Positions 26,016 through 35,820 of a stretch of DNA of 64,000 nt are shown in pieces. The position numbers and the translations under genes were made by a program. Under the pieces are notes generated by a model that saw only the letters and a program-made list of their open reading frames with translations, did not search any database and had not been told where the DNA came from. The stretch covers positions 127,406-191,405 of the forward strand of contig JAQULP010000001.1 in assembly GCA_028718525.1 (NCBI GenBank), read 5' to 3'. This DNA comes from Sulfuricurvum sp. (GTDB taxonomy: Bacteria; Campylobacterota; Campylobacteria; Campylobacterales; Sulfurimonadaceae). Within the stretch, counting starts at the first letter, position 1; every line of letters begins with the position of its first letter.

Positions 26016-28634
26016 ATGTCAACTACCCATTACGATCCTAAAAATATTGAAGCAACGTATTACCCTATTTGGGAGAATCGAGGCTATTTTGAAATCGACG
26101 GGAATCACTCTATTGCAAAACCGGATAAACACTTTGCGATTATGATGCCTCCGCCGAATGTTACCGGACGGCTCCATATCGGCCACTCGCTCACCTTCAC
26201 CCTCCAAGATATCATCGTACGCTACAAACGTATGGACGGTTATATGACCCTTTGGCAGCCGGGGACCGACCATGCGGGAATTGCAACCCAAAACGTCGTT
26301 GAAAAACAGCTTTTGGCCGAGGGAAAAACCAAAGAAGAGTTAGGGCGTGAAGCCTTTTTGGAACGGGTTTGGGCATGGAAAGAAGAGAGCGGCGGAATTA
26401 TGGTCGGTCAACTCCGTAAGCTCGGAGTATCTCCGGCATGGAGCCGTGAACGTTTTACGATGGATGAGGGGCTAAAATCTTCCGTTAAAGAGGCATTCGT
26501 CCATCTTTACAACCAAAACCTCATCGTCCGCGGAAACTACATGGTCAACTGGTGTACCCATGACGGTGCGTTGAGCGACATCGAAGTCGAACATGAAGAG
26601 CACCAGGGCCATTTTTACCATATGCGCTATCCGTTTAGCGACGGAAGCGGCCATATCGTAGTCGCTACCACCCGCCCCGAAACCTATTTCGGCGATACGG
26701 CCGTTATGGTTCATCCCGATGATGAACGTTATATTCACCTTATCGGCAAAAGCATTACCCTCCCTCTGATTAACCGTGACATCAAAATCATTGCCGACAG
26801 TCATGTCGATAAAGAGTTCGGAACCGGTGTCGTCAAAGTAACTCCGGCCCACGATACGAACGACTACGAAGTGGGTAAACGTCATGACTTGGAGTTCATC
26901 ACCGTTTTCGATGAAAAAGGGATCCTCAATCACCATGCCGGGGAATTTGAAGGGTTAGAACGCCTCGAAGCACGTACCGTTATTGTCAAGCGTCTTGAAG
27001 AGGCGGGGTTCATCGAAAAAATCGAAGAGCATACCCATCAGGTAGGGCACTGTTACCGCTGTAAAAATATTGTCGAGCCTTATATCTCCAAACAATGGTT
27101 TGTCCGCAGTGAAGTGGCTCGCGGTTCGATCGACAAAACCAATGCGGGATTAACCCAGTTTTTCCCGCCGCATTGGATCAACAGCTATAATGCATGGATG
27201 GGTGACTTACGCGACTGGTGTATCTCCCGTCAACTCTGGTGGGGGCACCGTATCCCCGTATTTTACTGTGACGACTGCGGCCATGAGTGGGCAAGTTTGG
27301 ATGAAAATCCGTCTGCATGTCCCCATTGTGCAAGTACCGCGTTTACCCAAGACCCGGATGTCCTTGATACCTGGTTTAGTTCAGCCTTATGGCCGTTTTC
27401 TACCCTGGGATGGGGAAATGGCGATACCGGTGCCGATCAACTCTTCCAAAGCGAAGATATGGCCCGTTTCTATCCCAACACCCTCCTCATCACCGGATTT
27501 GACATCCTTTTCTTCTGGGTTGCCCGCATGATGATGATGGGGGAGAGTTTTACGGGAGAATTGCCGTTTAACCATATCTACCTTCACGCTTTAGTACGCG
27601 ATGAACACGGTCAAAAAATGTCCAAGTCCAAAGGCAACGTCATCGATCCGCTGGATATGGTTGAAAAATACAGTGCCGATGCGCTACGTTTCACCTTAGC
27701 CGTTCTTGCGGTTCAGGGGCGTGATATCCGCCTCAGCAACGACCGTCTGGAACAAAGTCGTAACTTTACCAACAAACTGTTCAACGCTTCCAAATTCCTC
27801 CAAATGAATGTCCCGACATTTAAAGATTTGGCGGACCAAGAGATCACGACCCCATTGGGTCGCTATATGCTCAGCCGTTTCCACCGTGCGACGGCAGAGA
27901 CGAGAGCCTTTTTGGATGAGTACCGCTTTAACGATGCCGCAACGGTACTCTACCGCTTCTTGTGGAATGAGTTTTGTGACTGGGGTATCGAACTCGGAAA
28001 AGCCTCCAAAGAAAGTGTCCATGAGTTGGGAAGCATCTTCAAAGAGTCGATGAAACTTCTCCATCCGTTTATGCCGTTCATCACCGAATATCTTTATCAT
28101 GAGCTCTCCGGAACAACCCTTGAAGCGGGGAATTCCATTATGGTAATGGCCTATCCGGAGAATACAACCGTTGATGAAGCCATCGAATCTGAGTTTGCGA
28201 TTATCATGGATGCCATCGTTACGATCCGCCGTGCCAAAACCCTCGTCGATCTCGGAAACCAAAAAATCGATCTCGCCTACCTCAAATGCGGTGGCGATCA
28301 GAACATGATGGCACCGTTCATCACCCGTCTGGGAAAAGTCGAAACACTCCACTTTACCGACTCCAAAATCGACAATGCGATCAGTGACATCGGTGAATCG
28401 GTCGAAGTGTATCTTCCTACCGATGCGATTGACCTCAGTCCTATTATCGATCGCCTCACCAAACAGCGTGAAAAACTTCAAAAAGAGGCGGATAAACTCT
28501 CCGGAATGCTCTCCAATGAGCGTTTCGTAGCCAATGCTCCGGAGGCGGTGATTACCCAAAATCGTGAAGGCCTGGCTGACGCTCAGGATAAAATTGCCAA
28601 AATCGATGCTCAACTGAGCGCATTAGGGAACTAA
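26016..28634 (+). CDS. valS: Valyl-tRNA synthetase
   Basis: 872 aa class I synthetase. PPPNVTGRLHIGHSL (HIGH at 54-57), the editing domain with TTRPETYFGDTAV near 215, KMSKS near 533, the anticodon-binding domain, and the C-terminal coiled coil (RLTKQREKLQKEADKL). The ATG at 26016 is chosen because it follows the -10 box at a normal distance and gives the family N-terminus; a longer frame from 25887 would cross the promoter. Zn-binding CYRCK and CDDCG/CPHC motifs are present. Confidence 0.96.
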   Translation: MSTTHYDPKNIEATYYPIWENRGYFEIDGNHSIAKPDKHFAIMMPPPNVTGRLHIGHSLTFTLQDIIVRYKRMDGYMTLWQPGTDHAGIATQNVVEKQLLAEGKTKEELGREAFLERVWAWKEESGGIMVGQLRKLGVSPAWSRERFTMDEGLKSSVKEAFVHLYNQNLIVRGNYMVNWCTHDGALSDIEVEHEEHQGHFYHMRYPFSDGSGHIVVATTRPETYFGDTAVMVHPDDERYIHLIGKSITLPLINRDIKIIADSHVDKEFGTGVVKVTPAHDTNDYEVGKRHDLEFITVFDEKGILNHHAGEFEGLERLEARTVIVKRLEEAGFIEKIEEHTHQVGHCYRCKNIVEPYISKQWFVRSEVARGSIDKTNAGLTQFFPPHWINSYNAWMGDLRDWCISRQLWWGHRIPVFYCDDCGHEWASLDENPSACPHCASTAFTQDPDVLDTWFSSALWPFSTLGWGNGDTGADQLFQSEDMARFYPNTLLITGFDILFFWVARMMMMGESFTGELPFNHIYLHALVRDEHGQKMSKSKGNVIDPLDMVEKYSADALRFTLAVLAVQGRDIRLSNDRLEQSRNFTNKLFNASKFLQMNVPTFKDLADQEITTPLGRYMLSRFHRATAETRAFLDEYRFNDAATVLYRFLWNEFCDWGIELGKASKESVHELGSIFKESMKLLHPFMPFITEYLYHELSGTTLEAGNSIMVMAYPENTTVDEAIESEFAIIMDAIVTIRRAKTLVDLGNQKIDLAYLKCGGDQNMMAPFITRLGKVETLHFTDSKIDNAISDIGESVEVYLPTDAIDLSPIIDRLTKQREKLQKEADKLSGMLSNERFVANAPEAVITQNREGLADAQDKIAKIDAQLSALGN

Positions 28635-29036
28635 TTGCAATTTCGAGAGCTCTCTGTATCCGAAATGGATGAGGGATATATCCTCCTCTCTATGCTCCGT
28701 CTCGAACTGACACCTAGTCAGTTTGATGCTTTTATCACCGCACACTGCCCCAAAGATTATCGCCCTGTCGGAGCGTATGAACGGGGTACTTTATGCATCT
28801 ATGCCGGAGTCAGCATACGTGAAAACCTGGAGATCGGGAGACATCTCATCGTAGATGATTTTGTTGCTTTAGAAGGATATGAGTGTTTCAGTCGTGAAAT
28901 GATCGATTTTATCGGTGACTATGCCAAACTGCACAAATGCCAAACCGTATTACTGTCCGGAAAGCACAGAGGATTATCGCTCACCGATTTACAAGGGTTC
29001 CGTCCGAAACGGGACGGGTTTATTAAGATTTTCTAA
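28635..29036 (+). CDS. GNAT-like protein with degenerate acetyl-CoA loop
   Basis: 133 aa. Resembles short GNAT acetyltransferases: SVSEMDEGYILLSMLR at the start, CIYAGVSIRENLEIGRHLIVDDFVA around 55-80 and a final beta-alpha-beta. The Arg/Gln-x2-Gly-x-Gly/Ala loop that binds acetyl-CoA is replaced by a stretch (EGYECFSREM) lacking these glycines, so activity is doubtful. The TTG start directly abuts the valS TAA; an ATG at 28665 is an alternative. Probably co-transcribed with valS. Confidence 0.6.
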   Translation: MQFRELSVSEMDEGYILLSMLRLELTPSQFDAFITAHCPKDYRPVGAYERGTLCIYAGVSIRENLEIGRHLIVDDFVALEGYECFSREMIDFIGDYAKLHKCQTVLLSGKHRGLSLTDLQGFRPKRDGFIKIF

Positions 29037-29088
29037 ACGCTGATAGTGAAAAGCACCGTTCAGCTATCCTCGCCGCTGTAGGACTAAA

Positions 29089-29115
29089 GTTTGCCTCATT
29101 CGAGGCAGACTTTTT
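29089..29115 (+). terminator. Rho-independent terminator after valS unit
   Basis: GTTTGCCTC (29089-29097), loop ATTC, GAGGCAGAC (29102-29110), then TTTTT: a 9-bp stem with one G-T pair. It lies between the convergent GNAT-like and YceI genes, and probably acts on the plus strand. Confidence 0.8.
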
Positions 29116-29121
29116 CAAAGT

Positions 29122-29688
29122 TTACTCTGCGATCCCTTCAATTTCAACTACTAATCTGACTTCATCACCAACGACAACGCCGCCCGCTTCAATGGCTTTA
29201 TTCCAATTCAAACCATAATCTTTTCGGTTGATCTGTCCGGTTAACACAAAACCTGACCGTTGGTTCCTCCACGGATCCTCAACAACACCCCCCATATCGA
29301 TATCCAGGACTACTTTTTTCGTAATCCCGCGAATCGTCAGGTTCCCTGTCATTTTGGTTTTGGTAGCACTTGTCATGACGAAGGTAATCTCTCCGAATTT
29401 CAAGGCATCAAAGAAATCGGCACTGCGTAGATGATCATCCCTTTTTGCAATTCCCGTATCGACCGAATCCGTTTTAATCACTCCGTTTAACGATTTGAAC
29501 TGCCCTTTTTCCAGATCATACGTTCCGGTAAAATTCCCGAATTTTCCGGTTACGGTACTGATCATCATGTGTTTTACTTTAAATCCAACCGTAGAATGTG
29601 AGATGTCTACTTTGTAGACAGCTGCAGATACCATCGATGAACTTACCAATAATCCTGCCAATATTGTTGCAATCAAACCTTTTTTCAT
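29122..29688 (-). CDS. YceI family periplasmic protein
   Basis: 188 aa. Signal peptide (LIATILAGLLVSSSMVSA), then the YceI lipocalin-like fold: KVDISHSTVGFKVKHMM, GNFTGTYDLEKG, SADFFDALKFGEITF. The family binds polyisoprenoids or amide lipids and often reacts to stress. The ATG at 29688 with AAGGAT upstream is preferred to a GTG one codon earlier. A single-gene unit on the minus strand. Confidence 0.93.
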   Translation of the reverse strand: MKKGLIATILAGLLVSSSMVSAAVYKVDISHSTVGFKVKHMMISTVTGKFGNFTGTYDLEKGQFKSLNGVIKTDSVDTGIAKRDDHLRSADFFDALKFGEITFVMTSATKTKMTGNLTIRGITKKVVLDIDMGGVVEDPWRNQRSGFVLTGQINRKDYGLNWNKAIEAGGVVVGDEVRLVVEIEGIAE

Positions 29689-29777
29689 CACTTATCCTTT
29701 TGGTTAATCTGTAGGTATTGTAAAGGATTTTTCTCAATCAAGTATTAACGGTATGATAATGAGATAATTTTTTAAGC

Positions 29778-29783
29778 TATACT
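29778..29783 (+). promoter_or_regulatory. -10 box of pyrF
   Basis: TATACT 28 nt upstream of the pyrF ATG, after a T-rich segment. Confidence 0.5.
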
Positions 29784-29810
29784 TTTGTTATCACTATTCA
29801 AAGGTATCTT

Positions 29811-30494
29811 ATGCAGCTTTGTGTCGCACTGGATCTTCCAAGTCAGGAAGAGAATCTTGCTCTTGTCGAAAAAATTAAACATTATCCCCTTTGGCTAAAA
29901 GTCGGTTTACGTTCGTACATACGTGACGGAAAACCTTTTATCGACGCTATTAAAACGATCAATCCGGAATTTAAAATCTTTTTAGACCTCAAACTCTACG
30001 ATATTCCTAATACCATGGCCGATGCTGCCGAATCTATCATGTCTCTGGGAGTCGATATGTTTAACGTCCATGCTTCAGCAGGACGCAAGGCTATGCGCGA
30101 AGTAATGAAGCGTTTAGAGCCCTATGAGCATCGCCCCATCGTTCTTGCGGTTACGGCGCTCACTTCATTTGAAGAGAACGAATTCTCCCATGTCTATAAT
30201 GAAGGGATTGCCGCGAAAGCAGACCGTTTTGCCCAAGATGCCCATGAAGCCGGTTTAGACGGGGTCGTATGCAGTGCCTATGAAAGCAACTCCATTAAAT
30301 CACTTACCTCCGAAACCTTTCTAACGCTCACTCCGGGAATTCGCCCTTTTGGCGAAGATGCCGGTGACCAAGAACGGGTGGCAACCATAGAGACCGCTAA
30401 AAATGAAAAAGTTGATTTTATTGTCGTCGGCCGACCAATCTATAAAGCTGCCGATCCGGCCCAAGTCGTCGAAAAAATATTGGCAGAATTTTAA
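29811..30494 (+). CDS. pyrF: Orotidine 5'-phosphate decarboxylase
   Basis: 227 aa TIM barrel. Catalytic region FLDLKLYDIPNTM near 57-69 (Asp and Lys of the D-K-x-D network), TPGIRP near 175, and VVGRPIYKAADP near 202. Last step of UMP synthesis in the cytoplasm. The start MQLCVALDLPS is the family N-terminus. Another UMP-pathway gene, pyrH, is about 8.5 kb away on the other strand. Confidence 0.95.
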   Translation: MQLCVALDLPSQEENLALVEKIKHYPLWLKVGLRSYIRDGKPFIDAIKTINPEFKIFLDLKLYDIPNTMADAAESIMSLGVDMFNVHASAGRKAMREVMKRLEPYEHRPIVLAVTALTSFEENEFSHVYNEGIAAKADRFAQDAHEAGLDGVVCSAYESNSIKSLTSETFLTLTPGIRPFGEDAGDQERVATIETAKNEKVDFIVVGRPIYKAADPAQVVEKILAEF

Positions 30495-30544
30495 TTTTTG
30501 GAATATTCCTTGCTTCTTTTTGGAAATCGAGTAAAGGAGCATGG

Positions 30545-30691
30545 ATGAAATTCATGGATAAAATTGAAATTGTCGTCAAATTAAAAGAGAAAATTGCCGA
30601 AGCAAAAGCTTCCGATCAGCCATTAGCCCTCCAACTAGAAGCACTTTTAGATCAAATTATGGCCACTCCCAAAAATTCTCCGGCAATTTAG
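30545..30691 (+). CDS. 48-aa small helical protein
   Basis: ATG at 30545 with AAGGAG ending 5 nt before it; the frame runs 48 codons to TAG 30689-30691. Sequence begins MKFMDKIEIVVKLKEKIAEA and is strongly amphipathic-helical throughout (LKEKIAEAKASDQPLALQL), with no Cys or membrane segment. The strong RBS and lack of another function for the region support a real gene. It lies 50 bp after pyrF and may be its operon partner. Function unknown. Confidence 0.55.
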   Translation: MKFMDKIEIVVKLKEKIAEAKASDQPLALQLEALLDQIMATPKNSPAI

Positions 30692-30695
30692 ATAC

Positions 30696-30722
30696 AACAG
30701 GTACCACTTTAAGGTACTTGTT
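30696..30722 (+). terminator. Stem-loop after the 48-aa gene (possible terminator)
   Basis: AACAGGTACC pairs with GGTACTTGTT (10 bp, one G-T pair), loop of 7 nt. No T-run follows, so terminator function is uncertain. Confidence 0.4.
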
Positions 30723-30735
30723 ATCTATCGCTACG

Positions 30736-30741
30736 TATAAT
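30736..30741 (+). promoter_or_regulatory. -10 box of tRNA-Ser
   Basis: TATAAT ending 18 nt before the first base of the tRNA. Confidence 0.55.
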
Positions 30742-30759
30742 TACGCCCTCTTACAAAAT

Positions 30760-30849
30760 GGACGAGTAGGAAAGCGGCTGAATCCACCTCCCTGCTAAGG
30801 AGACGTACTGGCAACGGTACCGAGAGTTCGAATCTCTCCTCGTCCGCCA
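30760..30849 (+). tRNA. tRNA-Ser (anticodon GCT)
   Basis: Acceptor GGACGAG pairs with CTCGTCC; anticodon stem CTCC/GGAG with loop CTGCTAA, anticodon GCT at 30794-30796; long variable arm (about 20 nt, with its own stem) typical of serine class II tRNAs; T arm GAGAG-TTCGAAT-CTCTC. Discriminator G and a genome-encoded CCA (30847-30849). Reads AGC/AGU codons. Confidence 0.96.
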
Positions 30850-30881
30850 CCCAATTTATTTCTATCCTTTAAATAATCCTA

Positions 30882-30890
30882 TGCTATAAT
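30882..30890 (+). promoter_or_regulatory. Extended -10 promoter of the HD-GYP gene
   Basis: TGC-TATAAT, a perfect extended -10, about 36 nt before the assigned start. Confidence 0.65.
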
Positions 30891-30925
30891 TAACATAATA
30901 CTCAAGATACAAGTAGCCATACCCA

Positions 30926-31897
30926 TTGACAACAACAATAGCTCCCATTTTCAAAATATATCAAGGATACAAAGCCTTCGCCATTGATACCATTATTCTG
31001 AATGAACCTCTGAATTTTGATCTTTACATCGATAACGCAGGTCATTTGGTCAAATATGTCAAATCCGGGAATGTACTTCTATCGGCTACCAAAGAGAAGC
31101 TACTCCAAAATAAAGTAGACCATTTTTATATCACCGTCAACGATTCTAAGAATTTCGACGATTATCTTACCGAACATATCGGAACGGTTCTCAATGCCCC
31201 GGGATTGGACAAAACACAAAAATCTAAAATCATTTACTCTTCCGCACTTCATGTTATGGAGGATATGTTTGAAAGCGATATTTCTCAATCAAAAATAATG
31301 ATGGCGAAAGAGCTGATGGAAGAGACGATTAAACGGATACTTTCATCTGAAGTGACAGCCGCTTCCATCCTCCAACTGAGTTCCCATGATTATAAAACAT
31401 ACTCTCATAGCGTCAATGTAGCCCTCTACGCCATCGGAATAGCGCATGAATACGGTTTGGATGAAACCACCATCCAAAAAATTGCCTCCGGGGCTATTTT
31501 GCATGATGTGGGTAAATGCCGTATCGACAACTGTATTATCAACAAGCCGGCACGATTAACCTATGACGAATTTAGTGAGATGAAGGGGCATCCACGGTTT
31601 AGTTATGATATCCTGATTGAGAATGGGGAAAGCGATCCCACCATCCTCGATATTGTCCTCAATCATCATGAGAAACTCGATGGAAGCGGCTATCCGTTAG
31701 GGATTAAAGACGGGCAAATATCTTTTGCTACGCAAATCGTTACGATCGCCGATATTTTTGATGCACTGACATCTAACCGCGCCTATAAGGATGCGGCAAC
31801 CCTTTTTGTTTCGCTTAAAACGATGAAGGTCCAAATGTCGGAACTGATCAACCTGAAAATTGTCGACTCTCTGATTAAAATGATGGGGAAAGTCTGA
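30926..31897 (+). CDS. HD-GYP domain c-di-GMP phosphodiesterase
   Basis: 323 aa. The C-terminal HD-GYP domain has LHDVGKCRI near 192, KGHPRFSYDIL, NHHEKLDGSGYP near 250 and TIADIFDALTSNRAY near 275, all needed for metal binding and c-di-GMP hydrolysis. The N-terminal ~110 residues form an unrecognised domain (DLYIDNAGHLVKYVKSGN) that recurs in front of HD-GYP domains and may be a sensor. No membrane segment. The start is a TTG with weak RBS support (possible ACAAG); no nearby ATG is in frame, so the N-terminus is uncertain. Confidence 0.9.
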   Translation: MTTTIAPIFKIYQGYKAFAIDTIILNEPLNFDLYIDNAGHLVKYVKSGNVLLSATKEKLLQNKVDHFYITVNDSKNFDDYLTEHIGTVLNAPGLDKTQKSKIIYSSALHVMEDMFESDISQSKIMMAKELMEETIKRILSSEVTAASILQLSSHDYKTYSHSVNVALYAIGIAHEYGLDETTIQKIASGAILHDVGKCRIDNCIINKPARLTYDEFSEMKGHPRFSYDILIENGESDPTILDIVLNHHEKLDGSGYPLGIKDGQISFATQIVTIADIFDALTSNRAYKDAATLFVSLKTMKVQMSELINLKIVDSLIKMMGKV

Positions 31898-31907
31898 TCG
31901 GTGAGGG

Positions 31908-33530
31908 CTAGCTGTTGTTACTAAAATAGCGCCCTACACCGTCAACAAGGCCGTCAACCATCCAGCGCTGATATTTATCGTCCGCAATTCTTGATGCTTC
32001 ATCCGGATGGCTGATATAACCGACTTCCACCAATACCGCTGGCATCTGGGCTCCGACCAAAACCCAAAACGGAGCTTCGCGAACGCCGTTGTCATGTACA
32101 TTCGGAAATTGTTTGCGTAAATTTCCCAATATCCCTTTTTGAACGTCAATCCCCAATTTATTGGAAGCGATAATTTTTTCTTTATTCAAAAAACTGAGAA
32201 AGCTCAGTTTTCCATACTGTCCCATTTCTCCCATATCTTCTGAATTCTCTACCGCTGCAATCCGCATCGAACGTTCGCTGCGTGTCGGTGAAAGGAAATA
32301 GGTCTCCAACCCTTGGACGCCAGATGGGTCCGACGTCTTAGGGATTGAATTCGCATGAATTGAGATAAAAAGATCGGCCTCTTTGTCATTCGCGAACTTT
32401 GTACGGTCTTTGAGCTCGATAAAAGTATCGTTGGCACGCGTCATATAGACGGTATACCCTTGTGCCCGAAGCTTATCGGCCAGTTTGCTCCCTATCTGCA
32501 ACACAATCTCTTTTTCCATGTAGCCGTTCCCTACCGCACCACTGTCTTTTCCACCGTGACCGGGATCGATTACAATGATTTTTTTACTGCGATCTCGGGG
32601 GGTAACGGTAATCAGCGGAGGAAGAGCGGCAATAAGGGGTGGTTCTTCCACGACAGCCGGCGCTACCGCTGCCAGTGGAGGCGTTGCTTTCGGAGGTTCT
32701 AAAGAGAGATCGATGTAAAGGGTTGAACCTTTCGGCATCGGCTTAACGGCTATGGCATTATTATGTTCGATTACCAAACGGAGCGTTTTCGAATCAAATT
32801 GAGCCATTTTAATGCGATTGATGCTTTGATGTTCAAGGGTTTGACTTTTTGAAAGGGTTGCCGAATCGATATCGATTATGTAGCGAAACCGCTGTTTGTC
32901 CGATTCGATGATTTTAGACATTCGGATCTCATTAGGGTTAAGCGGAGTATCAAAAATCAACTCTAATCCGTTATCTTTCCATCGTGCATCCATCAGTCTA
33001 TGGCGCATTGTCAGGGTTATCTCATTGGATTGGACGGGAGATTCGGACTTTATAAGTTTTTCGGGTTCCGGCGTAATAAATTTTCGTGCGACAAGTGCCG
33101 GTTTAAATGTTTTATCGTAAACAACGGACGGGACAGTCGGTTCGCTTGCTTTTTCAATGATAGCAGGGGCGGCTACGGCAACCTCTTTCGGTTCAACCAC
33201 ACTCTCTTTTTTAATTTCAGGTTCGTTTTTTTTAATTAAATTTTTCGCTTTGAGTAAATCGGCCTGATATTTTTTGACATCGATGCCAAGCTTTTCACCG
33301 CCGGAAACGATCCCTTCCAAGGCATCATAGGCCAAAGAAGCATTTTTGTCCAATTTCGCACGAAGGTAGAGAGTTTTATACTCATTATACCCCCGGAACT
33401 GTTCGACTTCATCGCTGCTTTCAATCGCCTTTTTCGCTGACTCCAAACGTATGCTTTCATTGATACCGAAGGCATATGCTCCTACTAAAAAAACCATAAA
33501 AAAAATTCGAACCAGCACGTTTACTCTCAC
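31908..33530 (-). CDS. N-acetylmuramoyl-L-alanine amidase (AmiC-like)
   Basis: 540 aa. Signal peptide (VRIFFMVFLVGAYAFG), a charged low-complexity linker, an AMIN domain (about 175-275; LTMRHRLMDARWKDNGLELIF) that targets septal peptidoglycan, then an Amidase_3 domain from about 320 with zinc ligands in IDPGHGG, the Glu of YMEKEIVLQ, ISIHANS, and catalytic Glu in VLVEVGYISH. Splits daughter cells. The GTG start overlaps the stop of the upstream gene (GTGA). Confidence 0.93.
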   Translation of the reverse strand: MRVNVLVRIFFMVFLVGAYAFGINESIRLESAKKAIESSDEVEQFRGYNEYKTLYLRAKLDKNASLAYDALEGIVSGGEKLGIDVKKYQADLLKAKNLIKKNEPEIKKESVVEPKEVAVAAPAIIEKASEPTVPSVVYDKTFKPALVARKFITPEPEKLIKSESPVQSNEITLTMRHRLMDARWKDNGLELIFDTPLNPNEIRMSKIIESDKQRFRYIIDIDSATLSKSQTLEHQSINRIKMAQFDSKTLRLVIEHNNAIAVKPMPKGSTLYIDLSLEPPKATPPLAAVAPAVVEEPPLIAALPPLITVTPRDRSKKIIVIDPGHGGKDSGAVGNGYMEKEIVLQIGSKLADKLRAQGYTVYMTRANDTFIELKDRTKFANDKEADLFISIHANSIPKTSDPSGVQGLETYFLSPTRSERSMRIAAVENSEDMGEMGQYGKLSFLSFLNKEKIIASNKLGIDVQKGILGNLRKQFPNVHDNGVREAPFWVLVGAQMPAVLVEVGYISHPDEASRIADDKYQRWMVDGLVDGVGRYFSNNS

Positions 33531-34618
33531 TCACCCATAGTGAGTTTTTCCATCAGCTCTTTGACGGAGATAATTTTATCGATACGGTATCCGTTGCTTC
33601 CGGAGAAAAACAGCCCCAACTCTTTATCCCCCATATAGGCATCACTTAGACGGTCCGCAATACAAAAGCCGACCTCTTTGGCTTCCACACCGCGATTACA
33701 CGGAGCAACACAATTGGAAATACATTTGATTGCCGGACCGGTTCGCGTATCAATTAAATTACGTAAATTCGTACGGACGCCTCGTGCGGGATAGCCCACC
33801 GGGGATTTCATCAGGGTAATATCTTCTTCTTTCGCATCCAATAAAACCTGTTTGAAATTATCGTGTGCATCGCACTCAAATGTACCTATAAAACGGGTCC
33901 CCATCTGTACTCCCGAAGCACCGAGTTCGATCATGGCATCGATATCGTTTTTATCCCAGATCCCTCCGGCTGCAAACACAGGGATATTCCCCCATAATGC
34001 CGCTTCTTCAACCACCGGACGGACAAGATTTTCGAGTTGGTACTCTTCCATCGCGCACTGCTCGTACGTAAACCCTTGATGACCACCGCTCTTGGGCCCT
34101 TCAAGAATCACCGCATCGGGAAGACGGTTGTAGCGTTTTTGCCAACGCTTGCAAATAATGGAGAGCGCTTTCGCAGAAGAGATAATCGGAACCAGGGCAA
34201 CATCTGGATAATCGGCCGTAAATTCCGGCATATTGGTCGGTAATCCCGCCCCCGTAATGATGATATCAACACCCGCTTCGCACGCATCATGTACGACACG
34301 TCCATAATCATTGATAGCGTACAAGATATTGCACGCCAAAGGTGCTTTTCCACAGATTTTACGGGCATTTTCTACAATAGCGATAAGCCCTTTTTTGGAA
34401 TAAAAGTTTTCGGCATCCAGCGGGCGATCCGCAATCAGTTTTTCAGAATAGGCTTTGTTTCCATAATATCCCGTTCCTACTGAACTGACGACTCCAAGGC
34501 CCCCTTCCAACGAAACGTTCCCCGCAAGCTTGTCCCAACTGATTCCTACGCCCATCCCACCTTGAACGATAGGGATTTTAATCGTATGTTTACCTATTTG
34601 AACTGGTTTAAAACTCAT
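33527..34618 (-). CDS. Nitronate monooxygenase / FabK-like flavoprotein
   Basis: 363 aa FMN-binding TIM barrel. [27 protein letters not shown] at the start, [11 protein letters not shown] near 185 (catalytic-site region), [15 protein letters not shown] near 228 and [11 protein letters not shown] near 247. Members detoxify nitronates or, as FabK, reduce enoyl-ACP; the sequence does not settle which. The C-terminal NCVAPCNRG holds two conserved cysteines. Overlaps tyrS by 4 bp and amiC by 4 bp, suggesting one transcript pyrH...amiC. Confidence 0.9.
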   Translation of the reverse strand: MSFKPVQIGKHTIKIPIVQGGMGVGISWDKLAGNVSLEGGLGVVSSVGTGYYGNKAYSEKLIADRPLDAENFYSKKGLIAIVENARKICGKAPLACNILYAINDYGRVVHDACEAGVDIIITGAGLPTNMPEFTADYPDVALVPIISSAKALSIICKRWQKRYNRLPDAVILEGPKSGGHQGFTYEQCAMEEYQLENLVRPVVEEAALWGNIPVFAAGGIWDKNDIDAMIELGASGVQMGTRFIGTFECDAHDNFKQVLLDAKEEDITLMKSPVGYPARGVRTNLRNLIDTRTGPAIKCISNCVAPCNRGVEAKEVGFCIADRLSDAYMGDKELGLFFSGSNGYRIDKIISVKELMEKLTMGE

Positions 34619-35817
34619 TGGGTTACCTTTATACGTGCGAATTTTCGTTTACCGACTTGGAGAATATATTCACCCTCTTCAAGCTGGTATTGTTCATCAC
34701 TCAGTTTATTTTGATCGATTTTAACAGAGCCTTGCTTAATCTCCCTACGGGCTTGAGAAGTTGAGGGGCTAAGCGTACAATCGACGAGCGCTTTTGCTAT
34801 CCATATCGGCCCTTCCAGGGTGTATTCATCCATTTCCGCCGGTATTTCACTCTGTGCGTGTACCCGATTAAATTCCGTTTGGGCATTCAATGCTGCCTCT
34901 TGAGAGTGAAAACGTTCCGTAATTTCCAACGCCAACGCCTCTTTTACTTTTTTAGGATGGAGAGTGCCGTTTTCAACACCGATTTTCAGCTCTTCGATGG
35001 CATCCAGCGTCTGTGAACTCAGCAACTCATAATAACGCCACATCAACGTATCACTGATACTGAGAATTTTTCCGAACATTTCCCCCGGAGCATCGGCAAC
35101 GGCAATATAATTTCCGAGCGATTTCGACATTTTCTGTACGCCGTCAAGCCCCTCTAGAATCGGCATCATCAAAACAGATTGCTCTTTTCCGATCTCATAT
35201 ACCCGCTGTAAATGGCGTCCCATCAAGAGATTGAACTTTTGATCCGTCCCTCCGATTTCAATATCGCTCTTGAGATGGACGCTATCGTATCCCTGTAGCA
35301 GGGGATATAAAAATTCGCTGATGGAGATAGATATCCCTGCTTTATGCCGTTTGTCAAAATCATCTCGTTCCAACATACGGGCAACGTTATAGGTTGTCGT
35401 CAGTTCCAACATCCCCGCAGCCCCCAAAGGGTTAATCCAATCGGCATTAAAGACTACCGTTGTTTTTTCAGGATCGAGGATTTTAAACACTTGATCCTTA
35501 TAACTTTGGGCATTCTCTTCAATTTGTGCGGGAAGGAGTTTTTTACGGGTTTCGCTTTTACCGGTAGGATCACCGATTTGAGCCGTAAAGTCGCCGATAA
35601 GAAACTGAACATGCCCTCCGAACTTCTGAAAAGTCGCCAATTTTTGGAGCAATACGGTATGCCCAAGATGCAAATCGGGTGCGGTCGGATCAAATCCCGC
35701 TTTAACCGTATACGTCTCCCCTTTTTCAAAATAATTTTTTAGAAGGGTCTCAAGACGTGCTTCGTCAATGATTTCCGCGCTCCCGCGTCTGATCTCTCGT
35801 AAGGCTGTTTGTATCAT
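34615..35817 (-). CDS. tyrS: Tyrosyl-tRNA synthetase
   Basis: 400 aa class I synthetase of the bacterial TyrRS type with the longer N-terminus. PDLHLGHT near 50 (HIGH equivalent), KMSKSLGN near 228, and a C-terminal S4 domain ([19 protein letters not shown]). ATG start immediately after spoT (3 bp gap). Order pyrH-rpoZ-spoT-tyrS is the usual Campylobacterota arrangement. Confidence 0.96.
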   Translation of the reverse strand: MIQTALREIRRGSAEIIDEARLETLLKNYFEKGETYTVKAGFDPTAPDLHLGHTVLLQKLATFQKFGGHVQFLIGDFTAQIGDPTGKSETRKKLLPAQIEENAQSYKDQVFKILDPEKTTVVFNADWINPLGAAGMLELTTTYNVARMLERDDFDKRHKAGISISISEFLYPLLQGYDSVHLKSDIEIGGTDQKFNLLMGRHLQRVYEIGKEQSVLMMPILEGLDGVQKMSKSLGNYIAVADAPGEMFGKILSISDTLMWRYYELLSSQTLDAIEELKIGVENGTLHPKKVKEALALEITERFHSQEAALNAQTEFNRVHAQSEIPAEMDEYTLEGPIWIAKALVDCTLSPSTSQARREIKQGSVKIDQNKLSDEQYQLEEGEYILQVGKRKFARIKVTQ

Positions 35818-35820
35818 GAA

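Noticed and set aside
27696-28613. 305-codon antisense frame inside valS
   Set aside because: Mirror of the valS coding frame caused by codon bias; it has no RBS, and valS with all its motifs occupies this stretch.
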